Below, piece by piece: positions 1-13,119 of a DNA stretch of 64,000 bases (its first letter is position 1; each line of letters opens with the position of its first letter). A model generated the notes under the pieces. It saw only the letters and a program-made list of their open reading frames with translations. It ran no database searches and was not told the origin of the DNA. The DNA comes from Austropuccinia psidii (Eukaryota; Basidiomycota; Pucciniomycetes; Pucciniales; Sphaerophragmiaceae): assembly GCA_023105745.1 (NCBI GenBank), contig JALGQZ010000006.1, forward strand, positions 604,359 to 668,358, given 5' to 3'. A program made the position numbers and the translations under genes.

Positions 1-454
1 ATTTCTAATAGTCTTTGGAAGATTATTGAAATTCTATTTATTATTATATACTTGATATTTTTTAGGAATTAGAAATGATTACATGGAATTAATTTGAGTT
101 GCCAAGAATGACATTGGTTTTTTGGTGTTTTTGGGTTAAATTATGTGTTTAAATTAGAATGAAGAAATTAGATATTAAACTCATAAAATTGATATAGATA
201 TTTTTCAATAATCATAATTTTAATATTATCGAGTATAATGAGCTAGAATCAGCACTTTATTTTATTGAATAATATGTTTCAACATATTGCTCTTAGAAGA
301 TCATATACATTGAAAATTTTCATTGAAACAAAAACTAAGGTTTATCTTAGAGACAAGTTATAAATTATTTGCTTTTGATAACCCTTTTTCTTTTTATGTG
401 AAAGTGCTTGATTATAAATAGAATTTTGGGTTAATTCACAATTTGACACAGGAG
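1..454. other. AT-rich flank, no gene seen
   Basis: No open frame of useful length and no recognisable motif. It lies just outside the target-site duplication of the solo LTR that starts at 460. Confidence 0.5.
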
Positions 455-459
455 CTTCT

Positions 460-2389
460 TGTGAGCCTTGAGTATTGTTTTACATACCCAAATAGGCAAA
501 AAAGTAGCTATAAGATACCTTTTTGAATATTAAAACACCCATAGATCATGTACACACCCAAAATTCATCATTTTTCATCAAGAAAATTATGCATAAATTG
601 TTTGTGAGTAAGTGCATCCATGGATTCAAGGCTAGGTTTGGATCTTACACAAAGCTTTACCTAGGGTAACTTCATAAGGTGCATAATATTAAATGAACTC
701 TAGGAGGTGGAAATATGGAAAATGCTTAAACAGCTCATCATCAATAATACATAAGATATTTGTGGAAATTTTTGTTTTTTGAATTTTAACACCAAAAAAT
801 GGGATTCTGGAAATTAAAATGTTAAATATTTCATAATATTAGTGTTATACATGTTTATCACACTTGAATTTTCACATAAAGATTTTATACACCAATAGTG
901 GATATCATTTTTTATACCTAAATTACTATTTTTGATGTGAAAATAGCTAAGGGGGACAAAAGACATAAATGAGCGCCAGAGTACCCCAATTTATAAGTCC
1001 TCTGAGACATAGCTGGTCCTAGATCTTGCAAAAGTGGATGGTATTTACTTAATTAGTCAATAAATAACTTTTGGGAACCTTGTTACTAGGTCTAAGTCCC
1101 ATTAAATCATGATAAAATAGCACATAAGCTGCTATTTTGACATTACAAGGAGGTAATGATAAGCTCTAACCCATGTAACCATGTCTATTATTAATAATTA
1201 TCCATGGATAAGAACAAAATTATTAATTAAAGATATTTTTGGACCCATATACATGAAGTTACCTCACAGAAACGAGCTGTCACTATACTATTTACTTGAA
1301 GCACATAAAAAATGAGGTAAAACTTCAAAATACATTTAAGATAGAATTCTTAATCAATATATCTGAAAAATTTAGAAACAATTGTAAACGTAATAATCAA
1401 TGCTAAAGCCAAATATAATCATGACTTCATAATTAATATTAAAGGTTTTACTTACAGTCCATTTTTGATGATTCCATATGAAATACATAATCTTCAGAAA
1501 TTTACAGATAATACACTCTATGATTAAACTTCTGATTAAATTCATAAATTTTATGGAGAAATTCTTCCTTGGAAATAAAAAATGATTTACTGAGTCAAAT
1601 TCATTATATCTTAACCAGAAATGTGTTTTTAGCCACATAAAATCACTCAATTAGGTAGTTATGATAGTTTTGTTTTGAAGAAACTGACATAATTATTAAT
1701 TGTAAGAAATTAATTTGGTTTTCAATGTTTGATTTCTCAGTTAGCTCCCTGAAAAGGTTTTTTAAGCTGTTTTTGACTTAAAAGATTCCTACTGTTTCTC
1801 TTTTTTCCAAAATTCATCACCATCATTCAGTCCATTAATTAAATCTTTAGAAAAATAAGTAAGTATTGGTTATCAATAATTGTGAGGAATTTTTATCTTT
1901 TCACATTGAAACTGAAGATTCTAAAAATAAGGATATTTCTATTCACAATAGTATTTTAAGCTGCAATTTTTATATTACTGCTTTATATAAACTTTTAATT
2001 CTTTAAATCCACAAATAATAAATCAGATAAATTTTACAATTATTTTCAAGTATTATTTGAATGATAGTTAGGGTTTATTAAATAATTGAGCTTTTTTTCT
2101 CTAATAATTTATAATAATTACTCTTGAAAAGATACTTATTAATTAAAGTAATTTCATTTCATTTTGATGAGTATTTTTTACCATTAAATATTCTTTGTAA
2201 TTGATTTTGGTAGAAAATTACTGCTTAATTTTGTAATTACTATGATCATATAGATATTAAGAGAGATTATTGATAAATTGATTATTTATTCCTGATTATA
2301 ATAAATTAATTTATTATATTTCATGAGAAAATCAATAGTAATCTTGATTCATAGTGATATTTTGAAGATTTTCATAGAAAAATCTTACA
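460..2389 (+). mobile_element. Solo LTR, gypsy-type family 2, copy 1
   Basis: Begins TGTGAGCCTTGAG and ends AATCTTACA, so it has canonical TG...CA ends. The bases just outside are CTTCT (455-459) and ATTCT (2390-2394), a 5-bp target duplication with one mismatch. Its first ~950 bases align by eye, in the opposite orientation, with 5578 back to about 4600. Both start with TGTGAGCCTTGA followed by ACATACCCAAATAGGC, and their last ~40 bases also match. There is no internal region on either side, so it is read as a solo LTR left by LTR-LTR recombination. At 1930 bp it is longer than the other copy (1743 bp), so it carries indels. A 92-residue minus-strand frame at 1372-1650 lies inside it and looks like chance. 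Confidence 0.8.
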
Positions 2390-2394
2390 ATTCT

Positions 2395-3309
2395 CTCAAG
2401 AACTCCCTTTCTCAAGTATGAATTTGAGATATCACATACATTTCCAAAACAGCAAACCAAAAATTTTCATGAAATTTACCCTTCACCTATTTATAACCCA
2501 CTTCTTTTGACAAAGCTTATAGTTCATTTACCTTTAAATAATAAAACCCCCATGTTCCAGTAATATTAATTTGAAATTCAGATTAATATTCTTAATTAAT
2601 ATGTTGAAGTTATGAAGCCAAATGAAAGTTCATTTAAAGAAAGTTTTTCAGGTATCACTATGAATATAGAATTCTAATAAGTAGAATATAGTAGATAAAT
2701 AACCCTTATTTATTGAGCAGTTTGAATTTGTTTATATTAGACATTCATATGTTAAAAATTCAATCATAAAAAGGCAGAATATATTGAACAATAGAATTAT
2801 TTTTCACAATTTCAAAGAGAAATTCTAGCATTCAATCAATATTAGACCCTATCTTAATCTCAAATAAAAAAAGTATTTTATTGAACAATATTTATTCAGA
2901 AATATTATAATATGTTATCTACTATAGTCAAAACTCAATTTAGTATTTTAGGATATCACCTCCGCTAAAATTTTATATTACAGAGCTTCTCTCAAGTTAA
3001 AGAAAAGAATTTCTGCTAAGGAACTTATAAAGGGTTTTGATATTATATCTGTAAAGGAGATTTTTTTGGGGGGATTCTGTAGCTTTAAACAAAATTGGGA
3101 GAATATATTGATTTATGAAGTTTTAATTGAAATTTTTGAAAAAACTGATTTATTTTATTGTATGTCTAAATGAAAAAATCCTTTTTCATTTGTTTTTTTC
3201 TCTTTTTCATTATTTTAAATTTTCAAAATAGATTATTGAATTTAAAAAAAAATTTCAATCAATCTATAAAAGACATAAATATTTGAGTCTATTTCATGTA
3301 CAATGGTAA
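2395..3309. other. AT-rich spacer between LTR elements, no gene seen
   Basis: Very AT-rich, with no supported open frame or repeat. It ends at the CATTC target duplication of the gypsy element. Confidence 0.5.
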
Positions 3310-3835
3310 CATTCTGTAAGCCTTTGAGGTATTTTGATATACCAAAAAGACCACAAAGAATAAAAATAAGTTATAATCAAAAAGAATAAATTTATTTCTA
3401 ATATAAGAAAAAAATTGAAATATAAATATAAAATTTAAATACAAAAATAAAATTTATGATCATAAATTCACATTAAAATTAATTTAAAATTTAAAAATTT
3501 TGAAAATATATTTTTACATAAGAAATTAAAGTGAAAATAAATTTTCATCAAAAATATTGAAATTCAAATATTTTTTTGGAAATTTTTTGATAGGAATTAT
3601 TATAGATTTTTTTCCAATAAAGAAACTCATTAAAATTATTTCTCTATTGGATTCCTCATAAAAAAATTAGGTGGAATCACCTCTGAGTTAAAATTCTGTA
3701 ACTAAACTCTAAATAAGCTTAAAATTATATTTTTAGTATTTTATGTATGAAGTTACAAAAATCCTCAAAGCCTTAATTTAATTCACACCACATGTGGTGT
3801 TGACAATCAATTTTTGTGTTAAAATTGAGGTGTGG

Positions 3836-5578
3836 TGTAAGATGTGTCTATGAAACTGTTGATAATATTACTATTAATCAAAAGTACTATGACTGTTCTT
3901 ATTAAATATGATACTTAAAATTATTATGATGAAAATAAAATAATTAAACAATTATTTATTTATTTCTTTTGCTTGTTATACACTCCTAATGATTATAACA
4001 GTAAGCAGTAATTGTATACAAGAAGTATTTAATAATAAAACTTCTTCATTAAAATAATAAAATTATTTTAATATATAATTATCTTTTGCAATAATAATTA
4101 GAAATATAATTCTTGAAGAAAACTATTACTAGAGAAAAACTTTTAAGAATTAATAATAAATCACTTGCTAATACTCCAATGAACCTTGGAAAGAGATTGG
4201 TAGAGAGATTTGATGGATAATTGTGGATTTAAGGGATCAAAATTGATTTTATGGTAGTATTATAACAATATATAGTTGATCTCTATGATTTCATGTATTT
4301 CTGATTTATTATCAAAGATTTAACTAATACTTATTTGTTGGTAAGAGAGATATGATTGGATAATAAGATGATTTTAGAAAAAACAGCAAGAGGAGGCCTC
4401 TTTTAAGTCAAAGACAGCTCACAGAGGCGCTCCATGGAGAAAACAGAAAAACCAGTGAGTGAGAAAACAATAATAATTTTTTGGATTATTTATTTTGATC
4501 TGTTGTCATGTAAGATCATAGTAATTACTTAATTAATGCTTTGACATAACTACCAATCCATTTATGGTTAAGAATAAAAGGAGTAAAAACGTTATATCTT
4601 CTTTTATTTTTACTTATGAAACCAAGAGGAATTTTGGTTTCTTTATGGGTAATACTATTCTCCATTAGTCCTCAAAGGTTTAGAAATATTAATGAAGAAT
4701 TGTATTTTGAATGAATTTTTGAAGTTTTTACCTCATTTCTATCTTGAATTGCAAATAGCACAATATAGCTGGTTGCCATGAGGTAAATCAATGGATACTA
4801 GTCCAAAACGGGTTTTAATTACTCCTTTAAGGTTTATCCATGGAAAATAACTAGGAATTGGCATGGTTACAGGAGTCTAAGTTTCTCTTTACCTCCTTGT
4901 CATGTCGAAATAGCAGCTTATTTGCAATTTTCTTGTGATTCAATGAGATTTTAACTTGGTAACCCGGTTCTCAAAAGGTTTTAGTATACTAATTGGGCCA
5001 TAATAAGCCATGGATCCAAGATTTAGAGATATACACACCTCAGAGGCCTCAGAAGTTGGGTACCCTGGCTCTCTTTGATGTCTTTTGTCACTCTTAGCTA
5101 TTTTCATGTCAAAAATAGAAATTCAGGCTTCAAAGACTGATATCCATTAGGGGTGTACCAAAACTGTATGTAAGAATACCATAATATCAAGTACAAAAAC
5201 CATGCATACCACTACTCTTCTTGTATATGTAATATGGGATTTCTCACATTCCCATTATTTTGGCATGAAATTGAGAAAAACAAAAAATTTCACAGTTATT
5301 TTATGTGGTATTGAAGTATTTTCCATATTGCCACCTCATAGAGTTAATTTAAGCTTATTCAAGCTATGGAGTTACCCTAGGTAAATTTTTGTGTAGAATC
5401 CAAAGCTGGCCTTACATCCATGGAGTTCCTTATTAAAAAAAAGTTATTCATCTTTTCTGAAATTCAAAATGATTCATTTTGAATATATGCATGAATTATG
5501 GATTATGCATAGTTAAGAATTTATTTTAAAGATAATTGTGGCCTATTTGGGTATGTAAAAGATATATCAAGGCTCACA
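3836..5578 (-). mobile_element. Solo LTR, family 2, copy 2, nested in the gypsy 5' LTR
   Basis: Read on the minus strand it starts TGTGAGCCTTGATATATC and ends CACATCTTACA. TGTGG at 3831-3835 and TGTGG at 5579-5583 are a perfect 5-bp target duplication. Deleting the insert plus one duplication rejoins the family 1 LTR at the bases where the other copies are continuous. It contains no internal retrotransposon sequence, so it is a solo LTR. Because it sits within the 5' LTR, it inserted after the gypsy element was in place. Its two ends resemble the ends of the family 1 LTRs although the interiors differ, so both families belong to one superfamily. Confidence 0.92.
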
Positions 5579-6049
5579 TGTGGTGTGTAGTTTAGAAATT
5601 ATGAGGAATTGAAATGTCAAAATGTGTGCATGTATTACATGAGTGAACTTAGATTTACATATGTTTGATAAATAATCACAGTTGTGGACTGTAATTTTAC
5701 CATAATAAGTAATGAGGAATTAACAAAAAAAGAAATTGGAAAAATTAATTTTGGGGGTAAAAGGAATCTTGGCTCCAAGAGTTCCAGATTCCCGCAAATT
5801 CCTTTCTGAAAGGCATAAGAGATCAAAATTCATGCAAAAGTTCATCACTCTTGGCCTGCAACTGAGTGACAGGGTCTGTGACTAAATTTATAATGAGGTT
5901 TTGATACCAACAAGGGCAGTTTCAACTGTTTCAAACAGGGTAAAACTACCCTTAAGTTAATAAAAGCTTATTGAAAACAGTTTTAACTAGTTTTAAGGTC
6001 TCTTACACACATTATGACATGTTTAAAACCAGCCCTTTTTTATTCTAAA

Positions 6050-6394
6050 CTAGGGTTCAATGATGGCATAATTGCCTTTTATTATTTCAGTGTGTTTCTC
6101 ACAATCAATTAGAGTAAATTTAACTTTTGAAGTGAGAGAATTGGTGGCTACAAAAGAATGTCTTCTTTGCCCCACTTTTCTCTTAATGTTAGAATTTTTT
6201 CCTTTTATAATTAGTTTCAACAAAGTTAAAACAATAAATGAAATATTCCAACCACAGTTCTTTAATCCTTTCAAACCTTTTAACCACATGATAAAATTCT
6301 TATAATCACTATTTGTAACTCTTTTAATAATTTTTACTCTTTGACCACTCCAAAAAGGAATTAAAGCCTCTTTAATTGCTGTTAGCTTTGTCAC
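6050..6394 (-). other. Antisense open frame inside the 5' LTR (unknown)
   Basis: A 114-residue frame antisense to the LTR, with motifs LKLIIKGKNSNIKRKVGQRR and MWLKGLKGLK. A recognisably similar frame is open over 95 residues in the 3' LTR (14257-14544, minus). It is also readable with a frameshift and stops in the solo LTR at 21852-23658 (about 22199-22560 on +). The protein resembles nothing I recognise, and it is basic. It may be a by-product of nucleotide conservation within LTRs. Its coding status is unproven. Confidence 0.3.
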
Positions 6395-6776
6395 TTTGTT
6401 CCCAAATTCACTCTGGTCACTTTTGGGAATTTTTTTTCTTTAATGTTCTTTCTAGAGACTCTGATCTTGTATTAATTTCTTGAAGTTCTTTTCTCAATTA
6501 AGTCCAATTGAAATTTCTCTTGAAGAAATCTCTTTTGTAGCCATAAAATATCTCTTGTAGATTATTTTTGGATAAATTTTTATTGTTGGTAAAACAATAA
6601 ATCTTCAAAATATTATTCTTTTATACTAAAAAAGTTAAAAAACAGTAATTTTGACAGGATTTATCTTAAAACTTTCAAAATTTACTGTTTTAAATTAAAT
6701 TTTGCCTTACACAAATTTTGAGCACAGGAAAATTACTTGATTTTTTAATCAAAGTTTCATATCCAAACCTTACATT

Positions 6777-6792
6777 TGGAAGACCAGCTGTG
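6777..6792 (+). promoter_or_regulatory. Putative primer-binding site of gypsy element
   Basis: TGGAAGACCAGCTGTG begins two bases after the 5' LTR. TGG is what a tRNA 3' CCA end would pair with, as usual for Ty3/gypsy. I could not assign the tRNA. Confidence 0.5.
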
Positions 6793-6990
6793 ATATTCTA
6801 CCTGTGAAATAATTTTCTACCTTTTTTCAATCTTTTTCTTTTATTGAAAAACTTAAAAATACATAAAAAATACTTATAATCTCAAAAATCCATGAAAATA
6901 TTCCTTTTTTTCATATTATGAGTGAGGCTTCATTTTTCACTTTTTTTTGCTTGAATAACTGTTTTATTCATCAATTTTAGTTTAGACAAT

Positions 6991-9360
6991 GTGGAAAGAC
7001 AAGAAAACATTGAAAAAGCCTCAACAGTAACTAGAATTATCCCAGCCAGTACTTTTAATTCTGATCATACTTGTACAGTTATGATAGCTCAGAATAATCA
7101 AGCAGGACCAATTTCTTCTGAATCCAGAAATTTGGATATTAGTAATACTCTCCAAAAAGCAAAGAATTTGGCAAAGAGTAATTCTTCTATGTAAACTTAC
7201 TATTTTTAAGCTTTTTAATTATAATTATGCCTTCAAACAGATCAGTAGTCAGCTTTAACACCTCAAGAGGCTCCCAAAAAGGTTATGGGTGTGATTATGC
7301 AGAAGCCAATCAGTTACAGAGGTTGAAAGGTCAATAAATGAAGTTCAAACTGACAAATTATGTAATTCAAAATTCACTAAAACTGTTTTACTGTCAAACA
7401 GGGCTGAAACCACCACAAGAAGCCCCAGTGGACATATAGAAAGCCAGCCAGAAGGCATACAACAGCACACTTCAACACAAAGAGTATAAAATCCTAGCAG
7501 ACCTTTGGAAAAACTGAATGAAATATTACCTGACTGTAAGAAAGCTTCTAGGCCATACCAAAAGCTGCAAGTTACTGAGCAGATGGCATCCATTGATGGA
7601 AAAGAAGAAAATGATGCTTCAAACAGCAGAATGGAGGGAAAAAATCCCTACACAACCCAAACAGATGCCAAAACCAACCCTGGTGTCCAGAAGCAGCAAT
7701 TACAACATGAAAAAGAGACAAAAAGACTCAGAAAAAGGGCAGAGGTAAAGCACAAGCCACAAAACCATAAAGCCAGGGATACATAATCTCAAAGATTCAA
7801 CAAGATTCCATGGAAAATGTTTTTCAGAGGGCCAGAGCTATGATTGAAATTCTGAGGAGAGAGGAAGCCAGATCAAAATATCAGAAATTATTTACAATAT
7901 TTTGGATGGAATTCCAGCCTTGTATATAACCATAAATGATGTCAAAAATCATATTTCTGATAAAAAATCAAATATTTGTAGAAATCTTCAAAAAAATAAT
8001 TTGAGTTCAAGCTAAATGAATGAAACACTTATGTGTTTTGAGAAATTCTTGAGATAAATTAAAACATAAAACATTGACACTTCATTTTCAAACAAAATTA
8101 GTGAAAAATCTGCCATTATTAAGGAGTTAATAAATCAATATTCCAAATTCAATATTGCTGAAATGATTGAAACAAGAATACAGAAAGACATAAGTATCAT
8201 CAAATAAGATAATTATAAAATATTTCCTGGTATTTCAAATTAATTTACTGAGGTAAAGACAAATACCACTTCCATGGAAAAGTTTTTGATACCTCACAAG
8301 AAGAAGTAGAAAAATTAACAGTTCAATTGGATCAAATGATTTCTTATGATACTAGACAAACAGAATTATGGAAAGAAATGAAAATCAAAAAAGACATGTA
8401 TAGATTTTAGTTAATAAACTTAATACAAGGTTTTCAACATTAATTCAGAAATTCCATAAGGTTTAGTTCCAGTAAAATGAATGAAATTGAAAAATTACTG
8501 CACACTTTACCAAGAATTTCTACACTACTGAATAAAAGTGAGGTTATAAGAAATTCCAACCCACAAGTATTGGATGTAGAAAATTCACAAATATAAAATT
8601 AATTTTTCACTTCTTTCCATAACTTGGAACCATCCTTTGACCAAGCACTTTTGCAATTAGTACAAAAACTCCAAGAATTGCCTCACTTCAGTGGTGAAGG
8701 TGAATATGACCATATGGTATTTATCAGAGGTATTGATATGATCAAAGAAGAGTTTGAATTACCAGACAGATTGTTAACAGAAATATGCAACACCTTGTTT
8801 ACCAAATCAGCTCACAGATGGTATATCAAAATAAGAAAAGCACATGGACATCAAATCTGGAATTGGTGGAAAAACCAAATTATAAGAAAATGGCCCAATG
8901 ATTCTTGGATATTTCAAGTGGAAACAGCCTCTGAATCCAACAAATTTCATTCTGACAAAGACAGAGCTTTACCATGGTTTTTTCAACAAAAGGACAGGCT
9001 AACAGCATTATATTCTGACATGTCAGAATTTATGATCCATAGAAAAAATCTGAGACAAGTTGGTGGTGATTTTGAGAATGCTTTGAAGATCAGGACTACT
9101 TAAAAATCTTCAGCAGAAAATATCATGAATATATTAGAAGAAGTAACCACTGGAACCAAAATTGGTTCTAGTAGGATGGATCTCAAAACAAGGTTTGATG
9201 GACTTTGGAAATATTCTGTGGACAAAATCCCCAAAGAAAATTCTATTAATATGAATTATGAATCTACATAAACAATTATCAAGTTCCATCTTTTCCAAAT
9301 TACCACACATTTGGCCAATAAATGCCCAAAAAGATAGAAAATAAATTAAATTAACATTGA
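6991..9360 (+). pseudogene. gypsy gag (degenerate)
   Basis: The best-preserved part is 8624-9103 (159 residues), a capsid-like segment. It has PHFSGEGEYDHMVFIRGIDM near its start, RWYIKIRKAHGHQIWNWW in the middle and WFFQQKDRLTALYSDMSEFM further on, which is the style of the retrotransposon gag family. Upstream, 6991-7194 and 7505-7786 hold polar, coiled-coil-like N-terminal gag fragments in other frames, followed by a stop-rich stretch to 8600. Downstream of 9103 the frame continues past stops to a nucleic-acid-binding knuckle near 9275-9335. There THLANKCPK is kept, but the two leading cysteines of CX2CX4HX4C now read as phenylalanine. The product would have formed the virus-like particle. 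It is dead through stops, frameshifts and the missing zinc ligands. Confidence 0.82.
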
Positions 9361-9589
9361 AAAAGAGCCTGATAATGAAAAGGATTATGTGAATGAAAAG
9401 AATTCAGATTATTAATCATCAATATTCTCTGAATCTTCAAAAGATATAGAAAACATCAATTTCACATTTGACATCATGGGGTCTTACTCCTACTTTATGT
9501 GGTTGAGTAATAGCTAACTTGATTTATCAAGAGTTCAATATGCACAGCTGATAAAAACCACACCAAACAGGGGGGAAGGTTATACAGCT

Positions 9590-10860
9590 GGAAATTCCTG
9601 TATAACAAAAGATGTCATTGATAAAGATTCCACTAAGCTTTTACTTTACTCAGGAGCTTTCTGCTCTTGTGTTGGGAAATCCTTTCTCAAGATTTGTGTG
9701 CCAAATCTTGAAGATAAATTATCACCAATTGATGGAATAAAGCTCAAAAGTGCAATAAATTCAATGAAACCATTGGGGATATTTGAAACCACTGTATTAT
9801 TTCCACATATTAATGGAAATTCGAGAATAACTGCCGAATTATTTTATGGAAAAATTCTCTAGTACCCATTTTATATTGGGAAATTATTGTTTAATCATGT
9901 AGGGCATAGATTTAAATAACAAAAAAGACAGGTACTTTAATAGTGGTGACAATAAAAATCAGAAATGTGCTTTTTTACCTTTAAAAATACAAATTAAATT
10001 GAATAAAGTATCACCAGTAAGCTTGTAGTTAGACAAGCTTAAATCAGAACAACTGAATGAAGCTGAAGTCAGTCTTCATCTTACTAAAATACAAGAAAAT
10101 GAACTCTCTTCCCTTTTATATGACTACAAGAAAGCCTTTTCATCAGATAAAGAACCACTGGAGTCAATTATTGGTCATTAAGTTGAAATTATTTTAAACA
10201 TTGAGAGACCTTATCAACCACTCTTAAGAAGGCCTGCATACCCAGCAATCCCAAAGTCAAGAGAAGCCCATCAACTTCAAATTAAAAACCTCTTGGACCT
10301 TGGTGTGATATGAAATGTTGGCCATAATAAAGAGTTTGAAGTAACTACACCTGTAATAGTAGCATAGAATAATGGAAAATCCAGAATGGCTGGGTATTTC
10401 AGATTTTTGAATAATTACACTTTCCTGGATGGATATCTAAAACCAAACATACAAATTTCCCCTACTCAAATATCACAAGCAGTGTACATCAGCACTATTT
10501 ATAGCCTGAAAAGATTCCACTGGAATGTAGTAACACCAAGAGCAAGAAAATATGTGAGAATCATTTTTCATTGTGTAGTGTATGAATAATTGAGGATTCA
10601 TTTTGGTATCAATAATGCATCTTCAAACTTCCAAATAATGATGAATGAAATATTTCTTCAAGATATTTCATAAGGATGGTTAATAATTTATATTCATGTC
10701 ATTATTATTTGTTCAAATAATTGGGAGGAGCATATAGCTATATTATCCAGAGGTTTGGGGAAAATTCAATTTGTAAATAAGAATGTTTCTTCAAATGAAT
10801 CCAAATAACTAAAATCCCTAGGACATGTGTTATCTAATATATCACTTGGTATAAATGGAA
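9590..10860 (+). pseudogene. gypsy protease and reverse transcriptase (degenerate)
   Basis: Near 9640 the frame reads LLLYSGAFCSCVG. This is the position of the aspartic protease D-x-G triad, but the aspartate is replaced by tyrosine. RT follows. Near 10205 comes IERPYQPLLRRPAYPA and then LLDLGVI before a stop. 10386-10589 keeps KSRMAGYFRFLNNYTFLDGY (the fingers/palm RxVxDYRxLN region) and SQAVYISTIYSLKRFHWNVV. The catalytic YxDD box at 10689-10700 reads YIHV, so both metal-binding aspartates are lost. Stops interrupt the frame repeatedly (for example after LGVI and after FHCVVYE). Order and spacing fit Ty3/gypsy pol. Confidence 0.82.
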
Positions 10861-10979
10861 ATAAAGCTGCAGCAGTCCTATTGAAGGCTATGCCTCAGAA
10901 AAGAAATAAATCCAGTCATTTCTAGGGGTTTCAGGATACTACATACAGCATATTAAAGATTTTTAATCCATAGCAAGAC

Positions 10980-11636
10980 CTATTCATAGGTTCTATGACA
11001 AAGATACAGTATTTCAGATGACTGTTGATAGAGGTAAAGCCTTAACCACTTGTCTACTTCTATTAATTACAGACTTTAAACTTCACTTTAAGATTCAAAT
11101 TGATGCATTGGGAGATGAGCTAGGAGCTGAAATTAATCAAGTACAAATAATTAATGACAAACCTGTGGAAGGAACCATATTTTTTATATCTATTCAAATC
11201 AAACCAACCAAAGAAAGATATGGAGCAAGTTAAATGGAATGTGTATGTCTTGTTTGGGGCTTGGAAAAAGCTGAATTGTTTTCTTGAAGGATGTTTTTTT
11301 GGAGTTATAACAGATTTTTCTTCTGTAAAATCACTTCTGAACATGAAAACACCCAACAGAAATATGCTCAGATGGCAAATTTCCATACAGGAGTATAGTG
11401 GCAATATTATACAAAGATGGAAATATTGAAAAAAATGAAGATGGACTAAGAAGATGGCCATTAACAAATTCTATTGAAAATCCTGCTTATGTACCAGAAG
11501 AAGCTTCTACACAAATCCTAATAGAAGGGATCAGTGTTACAGACCTAAAAACTACCTTCTTTGAAAAAATAAAGAGAACTCATAATAAAGATAAAAATTG
11601 TAGAATCCTATTCCAATTACTTGCTAAATATTCTTA
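10980..11636 (+). pseudogene. gypsy RNase H and connection (degenerate)
   Basis: 11018-11233 reads FKLHFKIQIDALGDELGAEI, corresponding to the RNase H IDAS-DGLGA motif, then [20 protein letters not shown] (the SR-L---E--Y region). Frames then switch. 11250-11480 keeps decayed motifs of the type [20 protein letters not shown], the usual RNase H C-terminus. 11398-11637 continues with KNEDGLRRWPLTN, matching the NxxADxLSR motif, with the aspartate kept but the alanine lost. The domain would degrade the RNA strand during reverse transcription. It is broken by at least two frameshifts and several stops. Confidence 0.75.
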
Positions 11637-11748
11637 GAATAACTCCTTGATAAATTTCTTGGATTAAATATGGAAAAATATATATGATGAAGGAATATTT
11701 CATTTACTTGATGGAATTATTTATAATAGGAAAGAACACAAACCTTTA

Positions 11749-12519
11749 ATGAGAGTTGTGGACAGGGCCTTAATTAATCTTGTATTGAAGGAATTCCATG
11801 ATAGCCCCTTCCAAGGATACCTATCAGAGGATAGATCAAAAGAGAAAATTAAGACCTGCATATATTGGCCAAAAAGGATGTTGCAGGATACTTCAAAGCC
11901 TGTGAAAGATGTAAAAAAAATAAATCCAATGGAAGAAGACTTGTAAACATGATAGAAATCCAAGAACCCAGTAGACCTTTGGAAATTAACCATATGGATT
12001 GGGTAACATGTCTACCACAATGAGGAGAGAGAAGATATAATGCCTGCCTAGTTATTGTTGGAAGGTTTAGTAAGACTCCAATACTTTTACCATGTCACAA
12101 AGATAATACATACATGGATACAGCTCTTCTAATATGGAATGGAGTAGTATCATTAACTAGAATATTCACAAACATTATTTGTGACAGAGATCTCAAATCA
12201 ACCTCAGCACTATGGACAAATATTAAAAAAATTATTTGGGACCAAATTATTCTACTATACAGCTTACCACCCACAAACTGATGGCCTAGCTGAAAGAATT
12301 ATTCAGAAATTGGAAGAAATGTTTGGAATATTTTGGGCATATGGCTTAGAGATCAAAGATTTTGATGGATTCATCCATTATTGTTGTACCCTTCTACCTG
12401 CACTGGAACTAGTATATGAAACATCTGTTCATGCCAGTACCAATAAAACCCCTTCTATTCTAGAGAAAGGATGGAATTACAGACTTCCCCAAGACTCTTT
12501 GAGGAAAGATTTGGTTTAG
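11749..12519 (+). pseudogene. gypsy integrase (degenerate)
   Basis: 11749-11946 holds the H2C2-type N-terminus: LKEFHDSPFQGYLSEDRSKE, then KIKTCIYWPKRM, with the paired cysteines damaged. From 11949 the catalytic core reads EINHMDWVTCLPQ (first aspartate), then CDRDLKSTSALW in a shifted frame (second aspartate). 12181-12519 keeps AYHPQTDGLAERIIQKLEEM, which supplies the catalytic glutamate. Integrase would insert the cDNA into the host genome. A stop after CLPQ and a frameshift around 12185-12230 separate the catalytic residues, so the enzyme is dead. Motif order matches Ty3/gypsy. Confidence 0.82.
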
Positions 12520-13037
12520 ATACAACCCACAGCTTCTAGATTCAAAGGAATACTATAAAAAGCTAAAAGGCATGCAGTGAGATGTATGGAGGACTCATTT
12601 GAATATTCCAAAGACAAATGGGATAAGTCACATGTTACTCCATAATTCCAGGTAGGGGACTTGGTCCTTGTATCCACTACCAAGTTCAATAAAATAAAAG
12701 GATGAAAGAAGCTTGAAGACTCTTTTTCAGGACCTTTTGTGATTAAAGCCCTTCATGGGGATAATGCTGTTGAAGTTGAGTTATCTGAAGAGCTTAGTAA
12801 AAAGCATCCTACATTTCCAGAAATATTTATAAAACCTTATAAAGCTGGCTATTCTGAAAAATTCCCATTAAGGAATGAAGTTCCCCATAATATTCCTCCT
12901 GTTGAAACATCTGATACTAATAATATTACCAAAGTTCTCAAAGGAATGAAATTGAGGACTATGAAAGTAAGAGAATACCTAGTCAGATACAATGACCCAA
13001 CCTGTGAGAATGAATTTTTAGCAAAAAAAAATACCTG
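12520..13037 (+). pseudogene. gypsy integrase C-terminus with chromodomain-like tail
   Basis: 12600-12740 reads, through stops, KDKWDKSHVTP and FQVGDLVLVSTTKFNKIKG, the GPY-type integrase C-terminal module. 12739-13038 is open for 99 residues: SGPFVIKALHGDNAVEVEL, then KKHPTFPEIFIKPYKAG, then near its end REYLVRYNDPTCENEFLAKK. The last motif fits a chromodomain (YLVKW-x-D/E-W type, with the usual tryptophan as phenylalanine). In chromoviruses this domain is thought to steer integration toward marked chromatin. It is followed by a stop 70 bases before the purine tract. Confidence 0.78.
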
Positions 13038-13107
13038 AATCTAACAAGCTTCTCAGAGGGTTAAGAAAGACTAGAAATATAAATATTAAAAATTAATATT
13101 CCTTTTT

Positions 13108-13119
13108 AGGAGGAGTTAA
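13108..13119 (+). other. Polypurine tract of gypsy element
   Basis: AGGAGGAG at 13108-13115 lies directly upstream of the 3' LTR. This is where plus-strand synthesis would be primed. Confidence 0.55.

Larger units (their letters stand above)
3315..6774 (+). repeat. 5' LTR of gypsy element (family 1), split by nested LTR
   Basis: Starts TGTAAGCCTTTGAGG and ends CCAAACCTTACA. It matches the 3' LTR at 13120-14887 and the solo LTRs at 19672-21479 and 21852-23658. Shared landmarks include the hairpin-like stretch near 3783-3835 (CACACCACATGTGGTG, then a TTGAGGTGTGG half) and a G-run followed by GGAATCTTGGCTCCAAG near 5755. Removing the nested insertion 3836-5578 and one copy of TGTGG leaves about 1.71 kb. 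Frames seen in both directions at 6050-6394 lie inside the LTR (see the antisense frame entry). Confidence 0.9.

Noticed and set aside
3783..3835. Hairpin-like CACACCACATGTGGTG as a transcription terminator
   Set aside because: It is a conserved internal block of the LTR family, present in all copies, with no gene upstream. A bacterial-type terminator makes no sense in this genome.
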